Shown: positions 1 through 6,306, counted from the stretch's first letter. The stretch: DNA of 10,253 bases from Acidobacteriota bacterium (GCA_030550225.1 JAUQPV010000071.1:1-10253), one strand, 5' to 3'. Made by a program: numbers and translations. Notes: a model not told the origin generated them from the sequence alone.

Positions 1-146
1 GGGGGCAGGGGGTCATGGGCGCCCCCCCGTCGCCCCCTTCCTGTCCCCTGGGCGAACGCCTCGGGGACACAGGGGGAAGCGCAGGCAACTGCGTAAGTCC
101 TAAGGATATCCCGTCTTGAGACGAAACGAATCCGGCTTCCAAAAGA
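1..146. other. GC-rich hairpin-dense leader or tail of an upstream feature
   Basis: No gene can be assigned here. All three forward frames are open from the window edge and stop at 94-96, 101-103 and 117-119, so the end of an upstream gene could be present, but no frame looks like a recognisable protein tail. The DNA is rich in local inverted repeats. TGTCCCC (42-48) pairs with GGGGACA (63-69) around an inner GGC-GAAC-GCC hairpin. An outer CCCCCT (34-39) can pair with AGGGGG (71-76). CGCAG-GCAA-CTGCG (80-93) is a 5-bp stem closed by a GNRA tetraloop, and CGTC-TTGA-GACG (112-123) is a further small hairpin. A structured RNA (3' end of an ncRNA or a cis-regulatory leader) is possible. I could not match it to RNase P RNA, tmRNA, SRP RNA, 6S RNA or a known riboswitch. 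Confidence 0.4.
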
Positions 147-171
147 GGTCGATGGTCGGTGGTCCGTGGTC
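147..171. repeat. Heptamer tandem array (GGTCNNT units)
   Basis: GGTC occurs at 147, 154, 161 and 168, an exact 7-bp period with variable bases 5-6 (GGTCGAT, GGTCGGT, GGTCCGT, GGTC). It lies upstream of the SurA-like gene and is the first of a series of 7- or 8-bp degenerate arrays in this window. Confidence 0.8.
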
Positions 172-181
172 TTTTATACCT

Positions 182-241
182 AACACCCAACACCCAGTTG
201 CATCCCGCATCTCGTATCCTGTATCCTGCATCCTCCATCCC
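182..241. repeat. Heptamer tandem arrays (AACACCC and GYATCYY units)
   Basis: Two units AACACCC occupy 182-195. After a 4-bp break, six units of the form GCATCCC, GTATCCT and so on occupy 200-241, all on a strict 7-bp period. The string ACCTAACACC at 178-187 recurs at 2608-2617, and CACCCAACACCCA at 184-196 recurs at 2621-2633. This array therefore belongs to the same family as the hairpin element between yicC and ruvX. It ends about 13 bp before the ribosome-binding site of the next gene. Confidence 0.85.
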
Positions 242-267
242 CTTTGATCCCCCGATGAGGTCTGAAA

Positions 268-1278
268 GTGCGAGGGTTCTGGAAATCTCTTGGGTCGCTC
301 TCGATTGGGCTCGCCCTGGGCATCGGACTCGGGGGGGCATCACCCGGGGTCGCTGACGTCGTCGAGGCCGTCATCGCACAAGTCAATGAGGACGTCATCT
401 ACTTAAGTGACCTCCGTCACGAGGAGGAACTTCTCCTCCGACAGGTCCAGGCGCAGGTCCTCCCCGAGAAGCAGGCCGAGGTCTTTCGGGAGTACCAAGC
501 CAAGCTCTTGGACAGCCTGATCGAGCGACAGTTGTTCCTCCAAAGGGCCAAGGAAATGGGCTTCAATCCGGAACCCCAGGTCCAGGCGGCCCTGGAACGG
601 ATCAAGAAGGAGAACAACATCTCATCCGATGAGGAGTTACGGGCGGCCCTGGAGCGGGAGAACATCCGTTTTGAGGACTTCGTCGACACGATTCGGGTCC
701 AGGTCCTTCAACGGATGGTCCTCTTGTCGTATATCCAGCCCCGGCTGGTCATCACGGACCAGGACCTGCGGGACTACTATCAGCGCCACGCCGACGAGTT
801 TCGGACACCCGAGCAGTGGCAATTTTATCAGCTCCAGGGGCCGAAGGACTCGACCCTCCGGGAGGCCATCGAGCGGGAGGTCTTGTCGATGAGCCCCTCC
901 CCCGAGCTTCAAGCCAAGGTCGCTTCGATGGAGGGTGTCCAGTTTGCTGCCGTCGGCCCCATCGCTCCGGAACAGGTCCGGTCGGAGATTCGCCAGGCTC
1001 TGTCCCAAGCAACCCTGCAGACGTGGGTCGGGCCCCTGGACCTGAACGACCGATGGGTTTGGCTCTGGTTCGACCGTCGGGAAGGCGGCGCTCAGGTGTC
1101 CTTCGAGACGGTCCGGGACCAGGTCTATGAACGGGTCGCCCAGGTGCGGGCCGACCAAGCGCGGGACCGCTACATTGAGGAACTGAAGAAGAACAGCTTC
1201 ATTCGTATTTACTGTTCCAACCTGCCAGAGCCCTACCGATCCCTCTACGAAAAGAACCCAAACTGCATGCAGGGATGA
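268..1278 (+). CDS. SurA/PrsA-type periplasmic chaperone with degenerate parvulin domain
   Basis: A probable envelope protein-folding factor that binds unfolded secreted or outer-membrane proteins. It has 336 residues and a GTG start, chosen because GATGAGG lies 7 bp upstream and an N-terminal signal or anchor follows (residues 1-29: basic start, LSIGLALGIGLGG core, VAD near the likely cleavage site). Residues about 32-160 are a SurA N-terminal helical domain (EAVIAQVNEDVI, then LIERQLFLQRAKEMG, which is typical of the family). Residues about 163-285 resemble a parvulin prolyl isomerase (ITDQDLRDYYQRHADEF, then VGP and WVGPLDLNDRWVWLWF), but this part is short and lacks a clear set of isomerase catalytic residues, so it is probably chaperone-only. 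The C-terminal tail carries two cysteines (316, 333). The last codons and the stop form a small hairpin. Family assignment is firm; orthology to SurA rather than PrsA is not. Confidence 0.88.
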   Translation: MRGFWKSLGSLSIGLALGIGLGGASPGVADVVEAVIAQVNEDVIYLSDLRHEEELLLRQVQAQVLPEKQAEVFREYQAKLLDSLIERQLFLQRAKEMGFNPEPQVQAALERIKKENNISSDEELRAALERENIRFEDFVDTIRVQVLQRMVLLSYIQPRLVITDQDLRDYYQRHADEFRTPEQWQFYQLQGPKDSTLREAIEREVLSMSPSPELQAKVASMEGVQFAAVGPIAPEQVRSEIRQALSQATLQTWVGPLDLNDRWVWLWFDRREGGAQVSFETVRDQVYERVAQVRADQARDRYIEELKKNSFIRIYCSNLPEPYRSLYEKNPNCMQG

Positions 1279-1284
1279 TCCCTG
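1270..1284 (+). other. Hairpin with the stop codon as its loop
   Basis: CAGGGA (1270-1275) and TCCCTG (1279-1284) are perfect 6-bp complements, and the intervening TGA is the stop codon of the SurA-like gene. There is no T-tract after it, so it is not a canonical intrinsic terminator. A second weak stem, GCTCCG (1293-1298) with CGGAGC (1319-1324), follows. Confidence 0.5.
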
Positions 1285-1384
1285 ACTCCACCGCTCCGAT
1301 TGGATTGGTAGGCAAGGACGGAGCACACCGATACGGAATGCGGGATGGGGGCGGCCTGCCGGCGCCGGATTCATAGGTCCGGTG

Positions 1385-1439
1385 AGCGAATGGCGAGTGG
1401 CGAATAGCTAATAGGGAGGGGCGACGGTTACCGTTCGCC
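1385..1439. repeat. Heptamer tandem array (RGCGAAT units) with terminal inverted hairpin
   Basis: Units AGCGAAT, GGCGAGT, GGCGAAT and AGCTAAT run from 1385 with an exact 7-bp period; a divergent unit (1413-1419) and GGCGACG (1420-1426) continue it. The last unit pairs with ACCGTTCGCC (1430-1439) to give a stem of about 9 bp with one bulged base, so the array ends in a reverse-complement unit. It lies in the convergent gap between the SurA-like gene and yicC, 11 bp beyond the yicC stop. Confidence 0.8.
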
Positions 1440-1450
1440 ATGTATCATGC

Positions 1451-2344
1451 TTATTCCACGTTCTGGACCTGCTCCCGGAGGTGGTCGATCGCCGTCTTCA
1501 GTTGCAAGAGCCGGTCCAGGTGGAGGGGGCCCTGCCACTTGGCGGCCAGCGTCGTGGCCTCTCGGTGAAGCTCCTGGACGATGAAGTCCAACCTTCGCCC
1601 GCAGGGCCATTCGAGTAAGGCTTCTCGGAAGGCTCGCACATGAAACCGCAGGCGGTCGATTTCTTCCCGCACGTCGGCCTTTTGAAGGCTGAGGGCCACC
1701 TCACTCCAGAGACGGTCGGGTTCCGGTACGGCAGGCCACGTCTGAAACCACTGCTCGACCCGCTGGCGCCACGTCTCTCGAACCTGGTCCTGGTACGTCG
1801 GCCAGACTGCCTCCAGATCGTCCAAGACTTGGACGACGACGCTCAGCTCCCGGTCGAGGACTTCTGCGATCCGGGCTCCCTCTTGTCGGCGGAACTGACA
1901 CGCTTCCTGGAGGGCCGACTCGAAGGCTTCCTGAACGACGGGCGTCAAGGCCGACTGGACCTGCTCGACCCGGAGGGTCCACCCCGAGAGGCCGGGGAGT
2001 CGGAGCAGGCCGTCTACGTTCAGGTGCGTGGGCCATAGATCCTGCCAGGACTGAAGGAGTGTCTGGAGCCTCTCCAGGAGGGCCTGGAGGACTGGCTCGG
2101 GAAGCTGAAGTTCCAGCCAGGCCGGATTCTGATAGCGGGCTCGGACGGAGACCTTGACGTCGCCGCGACGGATGACCTCCAGGGTCCGCTTCTGGAGCGG
2201 GAATTCCAAAAAGGCCCACTCGGCCGGGGCTTGAAAATGCCAAGCAAAGTACCGGTGGTTGACGGTCCGGACTTCGACCTCCACGATGGCGTCCGGGGAC
2301 TCTCGGCGGGCATACCCGTAACCCGTCATGCTGTAGACGGCCAT
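1451..2344 (-). CDS. yicC: YicC family endoribonuclease
   Basis: A member of the YicC/YloC family; E. coli YicC is an endoribonuclease linked to small-RNA turnover. It has 297 residues, the usual family length. The N-terminal signature SMTGYG is at residues 5-10, followed by VRTVNHRY (25-32). The conserved C-terminal segment is intact: EEIDRLRFHVRAF (228-240) and GRRLDFIVQELHREATTLAAK (249-269), and the protein ends in REQVQNVE, as expected. The frame stays open upstream to 2623, but that extension translates intergenic arrays. The ATG at 2344 is preceded by GGAGAGG at good spacing and by the family's normal N-terminus. Unlike many bacteria, no gmk or rpoZ gene follows; the downstream neighbour converges. 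A TAATAT hexamer on the minus strand (2418-2423) might be part of its promoter, but no convincing -35 goes with it. Confidence 0.95.
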   Translation of the reverse strand: MAVYSMTGYGYARRESPDAIVEVEVRTVNHRYFAWHFQAPAEWAFLEFPLQKRTLEVIRRGDVKVSVRARYQNPAWLELQLPEPVLQALLERLQTLLQSWQDLWPTHLNVDGLLRLPGLSGWTLRVEQVQSALTPVVQEAFESALQEACQFRRQEGARIAEVLDRELSVVVQVLDDLEAVWPTYQDQVRETWRQRVEQWFQTWPAVPEPDRLWSEVALSLQKADVREEIDRLRFHVRAFREALLEWPCGRRLDFIVQELHREATTLAAKWQGPLHLDRLLQLKTAIDHLREQVQNVE

Positions 2345-2452
2345 AGGACCTCTCCCCAGGTGACGAGCGTGTCTTGGGCAGGTGGGCAAGTCGGCAGAGG
2401 CGGGGACCTGCGGTACCATATTAGGGGGTGGACCTGACAGTACGCCAGAGCG

Positions 2453-2494
2453 GGGCAAAGAGCAGGGAGCAAAGGGCATAGGGCAAATCGCAGT
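2453..2494. repeat. Heptamer tandem array (GRGCAAA units)
   Basis: Six units (GGGCAAA, GAGCAGG, GAGCAAA, GGGCATA, GGGCAAA, TCGCAGT) place a C at 2456, 2463, 2470, 2477, 2484 and 2491, an exact 7-bp period. It lies about 110 bp upstream of yicC in the divergent gap 2345-2807. No inverted partner array was found for this one. Confidence 0.82.
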
Positions 2495-2532
2495 GAAGGA
2501 CCGTTCGATTCGTGAAAACCCGGATGGATTCA

Positions 2533-2648
2533 GCTTTTCAGACCCTTCGAAAAATCGGTGCTGGGTGCTGGGTGTTGGGTGTTGGGTGTTGGGTTCTTGA
2601 AAAAGGGACCTAACACCGAGCACCCAACACCCATTCTGTCTGAAAAGC
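2533..2648. repeat. Long hairpin element: flanking inverted repeat around two inverted heptamer arrays
   Basis: The outer ends are a perfect 11-bp inverted repeat, GCTTTTCAGAC (2533-2543) and GTCTGAAAAGC (2638-2648). Inside, a left array of GGGTGTT-type units (T at 2559, 2566, 2573, 2580, 2587, 2594) faces a right array of AACACCC-type units (2612-2633). The arm 2569-2590 matches the reverse complement of 2612-2633 at 20 of 22 positions; one mismatch is a G-T wobble. The loop is about 21 nt. The left arm also holds five GGG runs spaced by four bases, a G-quadruplex-type motif. The element sits between the divergent genes yicC and ruvX, so it is not placed as a terminator. It resembles a REP- or MITE-like palindromic element, but no target-site duplication is obvious. 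Confidence 0.85.
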
Positions 2649-2712
2649 CGTGCTTCCCGGGCGTTGGAAAGGGCCGGCTGGACGCTATTCTCACGGGCCG
2701 AACGGTTCTGGT

Positions 2713-2752
2713 AGCCGAGTTGCCGAACTGCCGGGCTCCCGAATGGCCGATG
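2713..2752. repeat. Octamer tandem array (TGCCGAAC units)
   Basis: CCG recurs at 2715, 2723, 2731, 2739 and 2747, an exact 8-bp period (for example TGCCGAAC, TGCCGGGC, TCCCGAAT). The 13-mer GCCGAACTGCCGG (2722-2734) recurs identically at 6648-6660, and CTCCCGAA recurs at 6630 and 6678, so this array shares a family with the arrays upstream of the sulfatase-family gene. Confidence 0.85.
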
Positions 2753-2766
2753 GGCATATAGCTTGA

Positions 2767-2794
2767 CTACCTTACTGCCTTATTGCCTTACTGC
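2767..2794. repeat. Octamer tandem array (CTGCCTTA units)
   Basis: CTACCTTA, CTGCCTTA, TTGCCTTA and a partial CTGC follow an 8-bp period immediately after the TGCCGAAC array and 13 bp before the ruvX ATG. Positions 2769-2792 match the reverse complement of 4762-4785 at 23 of 24 bases. It occupies the probable promoter and leader region of ruvX. A TTGACT at 2763-2768 could serve as a -35, but no good -10 follows at normal spacing. Confidence 0.85.
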
Positions 2795-2807
2795 TCGATC
2801 CTTTGTC

Positions 2808-3311
2808 ATGACCCAAAGCCGTTGGATGGGTTTGGACCTGGGCCTCCGATGGTGGGGTGTGAGCCTGTCGGACGTCGACCGCCGGACGGCTCGGCCCCTC
2901 GCCGTCTTGCCGGCGTCTGACCGCCCGGCCTGCGTCCGCCGGATTCAGACGTGGGTCCGGGACTACAGCGTGAGCCGGATCATCATCGGCCTGCCCTTAT
3001 ACGAGGGTCGGTGGACGCGTACGACCGAGACGGTATTTGTCCAAGCCGGCTATCTGCGTCGGCGCTTACGTGGCCTGGCGATAGGATTTGTCGACGAAAG
3101 TGAAACTTCCCAGGACGCCCGGCTTTACACGGCCGCCGGCGAGCGGGACGACGCCTGGGCGGCGGCGCTCATCCTTCAACGGGCCCTGGACGACCCGGCG
3201 GCAGTGTGGTCCTGGGATGACGTCCGGTCCCTCCGCCGCCGGTCGTCCAGGGGTGACCCACCATCGGCGTCGGGGACCCAGGACCCGGATGCCCAGCTTC
3301 CGGACTCCTAA
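2808..3311 (+). CDS. ruvX: Putative pre-16S rRNA nuclease YqgF/RuvX
   Basis: A RNase H-fold nuclease of the YqgF/RuvX family, which matures the 5' end of 16S rRNA in bacteria. It has 167 residues. Family landmarks in order: MGLDLGLRWWGVSLSD (residues 7-22) with catalytic Asp10; IIIGLPLYEG (58-67); FVDESETSQDAR (94-105) with the acidic pair Asp96-Glu97; and ERDDAWAAALILQRAL (112-127) with Asp115, equivalent to the usual VDDxAAxLIL. The usual Lys-Arg of GxKRIGVA is replaced by Arg-Trp-Trp. After residue about 130 there is a 35-residue Arg/Ser/Pro/Asp tail not typical of the family. The ATG at 2808 is preferred because the earlier TTG (2763) would translate the octamer array. No clear Shine-Dalgarno sequence precedes it. 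The next gene starts 15 bp after its stop, suggesting cotranscription. Confidence 0.88.
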   Translation: MTQSRWMGLDLGLRWWGVSLSDVDRRTARPLAVLPASDRPACVRRIQTWVRDYSVSRIIIGLPLYEGRWTRTTETVFVQAGYLRRRLRGLAIGFVDESETSQDARLYTAAGERDDAWAAALILQRALDDPAAVWSWDDVRSLRRRSSRGDPPSASGTQDPDAQLPDS

Positions 3312-3326
3312 CCCCTGCATCAGGAT

Positions 3327-4742
3327 ATGGACATCTATAGATACGTCGAACGCTTAGAGGACCTCGTCGTCTGGCGGGGCCGTCACCTGGCCCGGTGGCT
3401 TCGGGGCGAAGTCTCCCTCCGGATGGGCGAGTTGTACACATACTTTGAGGACATCCTGAAAGAAGAAGCCGTCCGAGCCTTCCTGGAAGAAGCTCGCCCT
3501 GAGGCCGCTCGGTCCCCCTACGCGTGGGTCGCCCCCATGCGGATGGCCCTCTGGCTCCACTGGGAATCGGCCACCATCGAGGACCTTGAATCGATCTGGC
3601 GCGCATGGGGCAAGCGAGTTGGGGCCGAAGACCGCTCTTTGGCCCAAGTATGGCGTGAATCACTTCAGGCCGGCGACCCGGAGGTCGCCCGACGGTTCGC
3701 CCAGGGTCTGGACGCCCGGAATACCCTTCGTCTCCAGTGGCTGGCCCGCTGGCAGGCCGTCCTGCGGGCCTGGCAGGTCCCCGACGGTCGCCAATTCTAC
3801 ACCCGCTGGCAGGGGTGGGACATGGCGGCTTGGGAGACCCAGCGCCAGGTCTGGCTGGATGCTCAAGAAGCTCGGTACTTCGAGCTTTACGAGGCGCACG
3901 TTCCTGCCGAGTCGGGCCGACTCCCGCACTGGTCCGTCCTCTTCCGATGGCCGGCCTCGGCCGAGGCCGCCGCCCAACGGTTGGCCCCCGTGGGGTCGGC
4001 CTTGATCGATTTCTTGTGGAAGCACGTCTTACAGGCACCGGAAGAGGGCTATGTCGAGGTCCAATGGTGGGAGCCATCCGAGCCGACCCCCATCGTCGGG
4101 GCCCACGCCCTCTTCGATGGCTCGACGCTATGGCTCTTCCGCAGTGCCGGGTCGTCCCCGTGGGACGTCTGGGAGCGCCTCTTCCTGTGGGGCCGGGCTC
4201 AACCAGCCCTGTGGACCCCGGAGGAATATACCTGGACCCGACTGGCTGGCGGGGACCCGTCCGTTCCCTTGGGATGGGGCCTCTGGTGGGCCCGATGGCT
4301 GAGCCGCCCCAGCTTCTGGCGGGCCCTTCAATGGGAGCCTCAATGGGACGAATTCCAGACGGGCCTGACCTGGCTGGACACCTGGCTGGGCCGCTGGTGG
4401 GCAAATCTGGCTCTGGCCTCCGTCGAGACGATGGGCATCCCGGCCGACGAGGTCGGCCGTTACCTGTATGAACTCCGGCAGGACGTCCAACGGAGCTTGG
4501 GCCTCCAGGTCGAGGCCGAACTCCTCCTTCCCTGGGCCGTCAACCGGGGCTGGCCCCTGTGGTGGTTCCGGGGCTGGTGGATGGCCGAGGCCGTCCACCG
4601 CTTCTTAGAAGACCGTTGGGGACCGACGTGGTGGAAAGAGCGGACGGCTCGTATGTGGCTATTCGACCTCTGGGGCGTGGGGACGGACCTGGCCGTCGAG
4701 GATATCCTGAAGGACTTGGGCTTTTCCCTACCGGGCGTATAA
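3327..4742 (+). CDS. Tryptophan-rich protein, possible degenerate M3-like peptidase
   Basis: A 471-residue cytoplasmic-looking protein without signal peptide or clear membrane segment, and with 48 tryptophans (about 10%). I do not recognise a named family with certainty. The layout resembles the all-helical M3-type metallopeptidases (oligoendopeptidase-like). An N-terminal helical region contains EVARRFAQGLDARN (119-132) and a Gly-Arg-Gln-Phe-Tyr segment (154-158). The C-terminus, MAEAVHRFLEDRWGPTWW (419-436) then LFDLWGVGTDLAVEDILKDLGF (445-466), is like the family's closing helices. However, no HEXXH is present: the segment that would align with the HEAGHA metal site reads FLWGRAQ (286-292), and the distal Glu helix would be PLGWGLWWARWL (314-325). 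If this alignment is right, it is an inactive homologue. The ATG follows CAGGAT, 15 bp after the ruvX stop, so translational coupling is likely. That it is a real gene is clear; its function is not. Confidence 0.85.
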   Translation: MDIYRYVERLEDLVVWRGRHLARWLRGEVSLRMGELYTYFEDILKEEAVRAFLEEARPEAARSPYAWVAPMRMALWLHWESATIEDLESIWRAWGKRVGAEDRSLAQVWRESLQAGDPEVARRFAQGLDARNTLRLQWLARWQAVLRAWQVPDGRQFYTRWQGWDMAAWETQRQVWLDAQEARYFELYEAHVPAESGRLPHWSVLFRWPASAEAAAQRLAPVGSALIDFLWKHVLQAPEEGYVEVQWWEPSEPTPIVGAHALFDGSTLWLFRSAGSSPWDVWERLFLWGRAQPALWTPEEYTWTRLAGGDPSVPLGWGLWWARWLSRPSFWRALQWEPQWDEFQTGLTWLDTWLGRWWANLALASVETMGIPADEVGRYLYELRQDVQRSLGLQVEAELLLPWAVNRGWPLWWFRGWWMAEAVHRFLEDRWGPTWWKERTARMWLFDLWGVGTDLAVEDILKDLGFSLPGV

Positions 4743-4752
4743 ACCTGGCGGA

Positions 4753-4890
4753 TGGGTAGGTAGTAAGGCAATAGGGCAGTAAGGTGGAGGTAGTCCGAGT
4801 CTATCGGAAGGTCGGACCGCTTCACAACCTCACTACCTTAGGGCCTTACGGCCCTACTGCCTCATTGCCTAATGGCCTTAACTACCGCCC
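4753..4890. repeat. Paired inverted octamer arrays filling a convergent gap
   Basis: Left array: GGTAGTAA, GGCAATAG, GGCAGTAA and GGTGGAGG at 4759-4790, period 8. Right array: CC at 4828, 4836, 4844, 4852, 4860, 4868 and 4876, seven units on an exact 8-bp period (CTACCTTA, GGGCCTTA, TTGCCTAA and similar), in the reverse-complement sense. Between them GTCCGA (4793-4798) pairs with TCGGAC (4812-4817). The whole gap can fold into a long imperfect stem. It separates the 3' ends of the Trp-rich gene (+) and the sulfatase-family gene (-), so a bidirectional termination or transcript-stabilising role is possible. No T-tract typical of an intrinsic terminator is present. Confidence 0.85.
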
Positions 4891-4905
4891 ATCGGCCTAC
4901 CCCTA

Positions 4906-6306
4906 TCAAGGTCCCACGTATCCCAACTGCTGGAGTTGGGCCTTCAGGTCACTGGGGAGGGGGACCGGACGCCCGCCGTCATGCATGCGGGCCATCGCTT
5001 GCCGCAGGCGGTGGACGATCGTCTCAAAGGCTGGGTCTGGGGCCTCATCGCGGAGAGGTCTATCGTCCAGGGCCAGGTACAAGACCTGGCCTGGGGCGAC
5101 CCAGAGTTTTTGCTTTCCCGTGTGTACGGCGGCGGCCGGGACCCGAAGCTCCCAGGCCGTAGCCCAGGCCCGGTGCGACTGCCACCGGTCTTCCCGCCAG
5201 AGGGCGAAGCCCCGCCAAGCCGGCGGCGGGTCCAGGCCGGCCCAGGCGAGGACCGTCGGGGGGATATCGGTCTGGCTGACGAGGATGTCGATCCGCTGAG
5301 TACTCATAGGGCGATGGGTGTCCGCCAAGACCCAGGGGACCCACAGGAGTTCATCGAAAAGATACGTCCCGTGGGAAAAGAAAATGCGGGTCCCGTCGGG
5401 TCGCTCCCGGACGATCACCTGCCCGTGGTCGGCTGTGATCGAGACGATCCACCGCTGGCGAGGTCGGTCCCATCGTCCGACGACGCCCTTTACGAGGCGC
5501 CCGACGTGATAATCCGTGTAGGCGATGTCAGCCCGATAGCGGGTGGCCAGCCGGTCGGGTTGGTATTCGTTCCGGTCCAGATGCGGCCAGAGGTAGGGCG
5601 GGACACAGTTTTCCCCGAAGTACAACTCGACAGGACAGACCGATAGGTTCATCGGCAGGAGCCAAGGCTCGGCCGTATTCGCCCGCCAGTACTCGGGCCA
5701 GGGCGACGGGGCGTCGTACGGCTCGTGGGGGTCCAGGTAATGGACCCAGAGGAGGAGCGGCCGGGACGACGTCCGCCGCCGGAGCCACTGCAGGACGGCG
5801 TCGGTCAGACGTTCCGCCGGCATCCAGGGATCGCCCAGAAAGACGACCGTGTCAAACTGGGCGGCGATCCCCAGAGCCGGCGCCGCCAGGCCGGGATGGT
5901 TTGTAAAGAAGACCGTCTGGTATCCATACTGCCGCCCAAGCCACCGAGGCCACGAGACTGTCCCGCCGGCAGGCGGCGTGTCCCAATCATAGACGCCGTG
6001 TTCGAGGGGGGTCCCTCCGTAAAGGAGAGACGCCATCGTCGGAGGTGTCCAAGAAGCCGTCGCTAAGACTTGCTCGAACACAAAGCCCCGACCGGCGACC
6101 CGGTCGATAGCCGGCGTGATCGGCCAGGGGGCCCCGTACACGCCGACATAGTCCCGCCGGAGTGTGTCGACCGTGATGAACAGGATGGAGGCTCGCGGGA
6201 GGCCCGTCGGCTTGGAGAGGGTCCCGAAGGTCCCGACGACTGCTAAGACCACCCCCAGGGCGCTGACCCCGATGAGGGCTCGAAATCCGAGTCCCCGAGC
6301 GTCCAT
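4906..6306 (-). CDS. Membrane-anchored sulfatase-family hydrolase/transferase
   Basis: A 466-residue member of the alkaline phosphatase/sulfatase superfamily. Residues about 8-30 form one hydrophobic anchor, so the catalytic domain is probably exported. Landmarks: ILFITVDTLRRDYVGVYG (41-58) with metal ligand Asp47; RGFVFEQVLATASWTPPTMASLLYG (73-97); LDPHEPYDAP (191-200); TADHGQ (291-296) with Asp293 and His294; FSHGTYLFDELLWVPWVL (310-327) with His312; and a family-typical C-terminus, LKAQLQQLGYVG. The usual formylglycine signature C/S-x-P-x-R is absent; the aligned positions are Thr87-Pro-Pro-Thr-Met, as in subgroups with a threonine nucleophile, so the substrate may be a phosphoester or sulfate ester and is unknown. 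The start at 6306 is preceded by GGGAGGG. The open frame to 6594 translates octamer arrays and is rejected. The 3' end converges on the Trp-rich gene. Confidence 0.88.
   Translation of the reverse strand: MDARGLGFRALIGVSALGVVLAVVGTFGTLSKPTGLPRASILFITVDTLRRDYVGVYGAPWPITPAIDRVAGRGFVFEQVLATASWTPPTMASLLYGGTPLEHGVYDWDTPPAGGTVSWPRWLGRQYGYQTVFFTNHPGLAAPALGIAAQFDTVVFLGDPWMPAERLTDAVLQWLRRRTSSRPLLLWVHYLDPHEPYDAPSPWPEYWRANTAEPWLLPMNLSVCPVELYFGENCVPPYLWPHLDRNEYQPDRLATRYRADIAYTDYHVGRLVKGVVGRWDRPRQRWIVSITADHGQVIVRERPDGTRIFFSHGTYLFDELLWVPWVLADTHRPMSTQRIDILVSQTDIPPTVLAWAGLDPPPAWRGFALWREDRWQSHRAWATAWELRVPAAAVHTGKQKLWVAPGQVLYLALDDRPLRDEAPDPAFETIVHRLRQAMARMHDGGRPVPLPSDLKAQLQQLGYVGP

Noticed and set aside
637..1374. 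Minus-strand 245-residue open frame
   Set aside because: It is antisense to the SurA-like gene, which has clear family motifs; the antisense frame has none.
2563..2593. Telomere-like repeat as evidence of a linear replicon end
   Set aside because: It is a short internal array between two ordinary genes with an inverted partner, so it does not mark a chromosome end.
2345..2623. Upstream start for yicC adding 93 residues
   Set aside because: The extension translates heptamer arrays (repetitive Thr-Gln-His-Pro text), while the ATG at 2344 has a good ribosome-binding site and begins with the family N-terminus.
3169..4404. Minus-strand 411-residue open frame
   Set aside because: It is antisense to ruvX and the Trp-rich gene, has Pro/Arg/Gly composition typical of a GC-rich shadow frame, and shows no domain motif.
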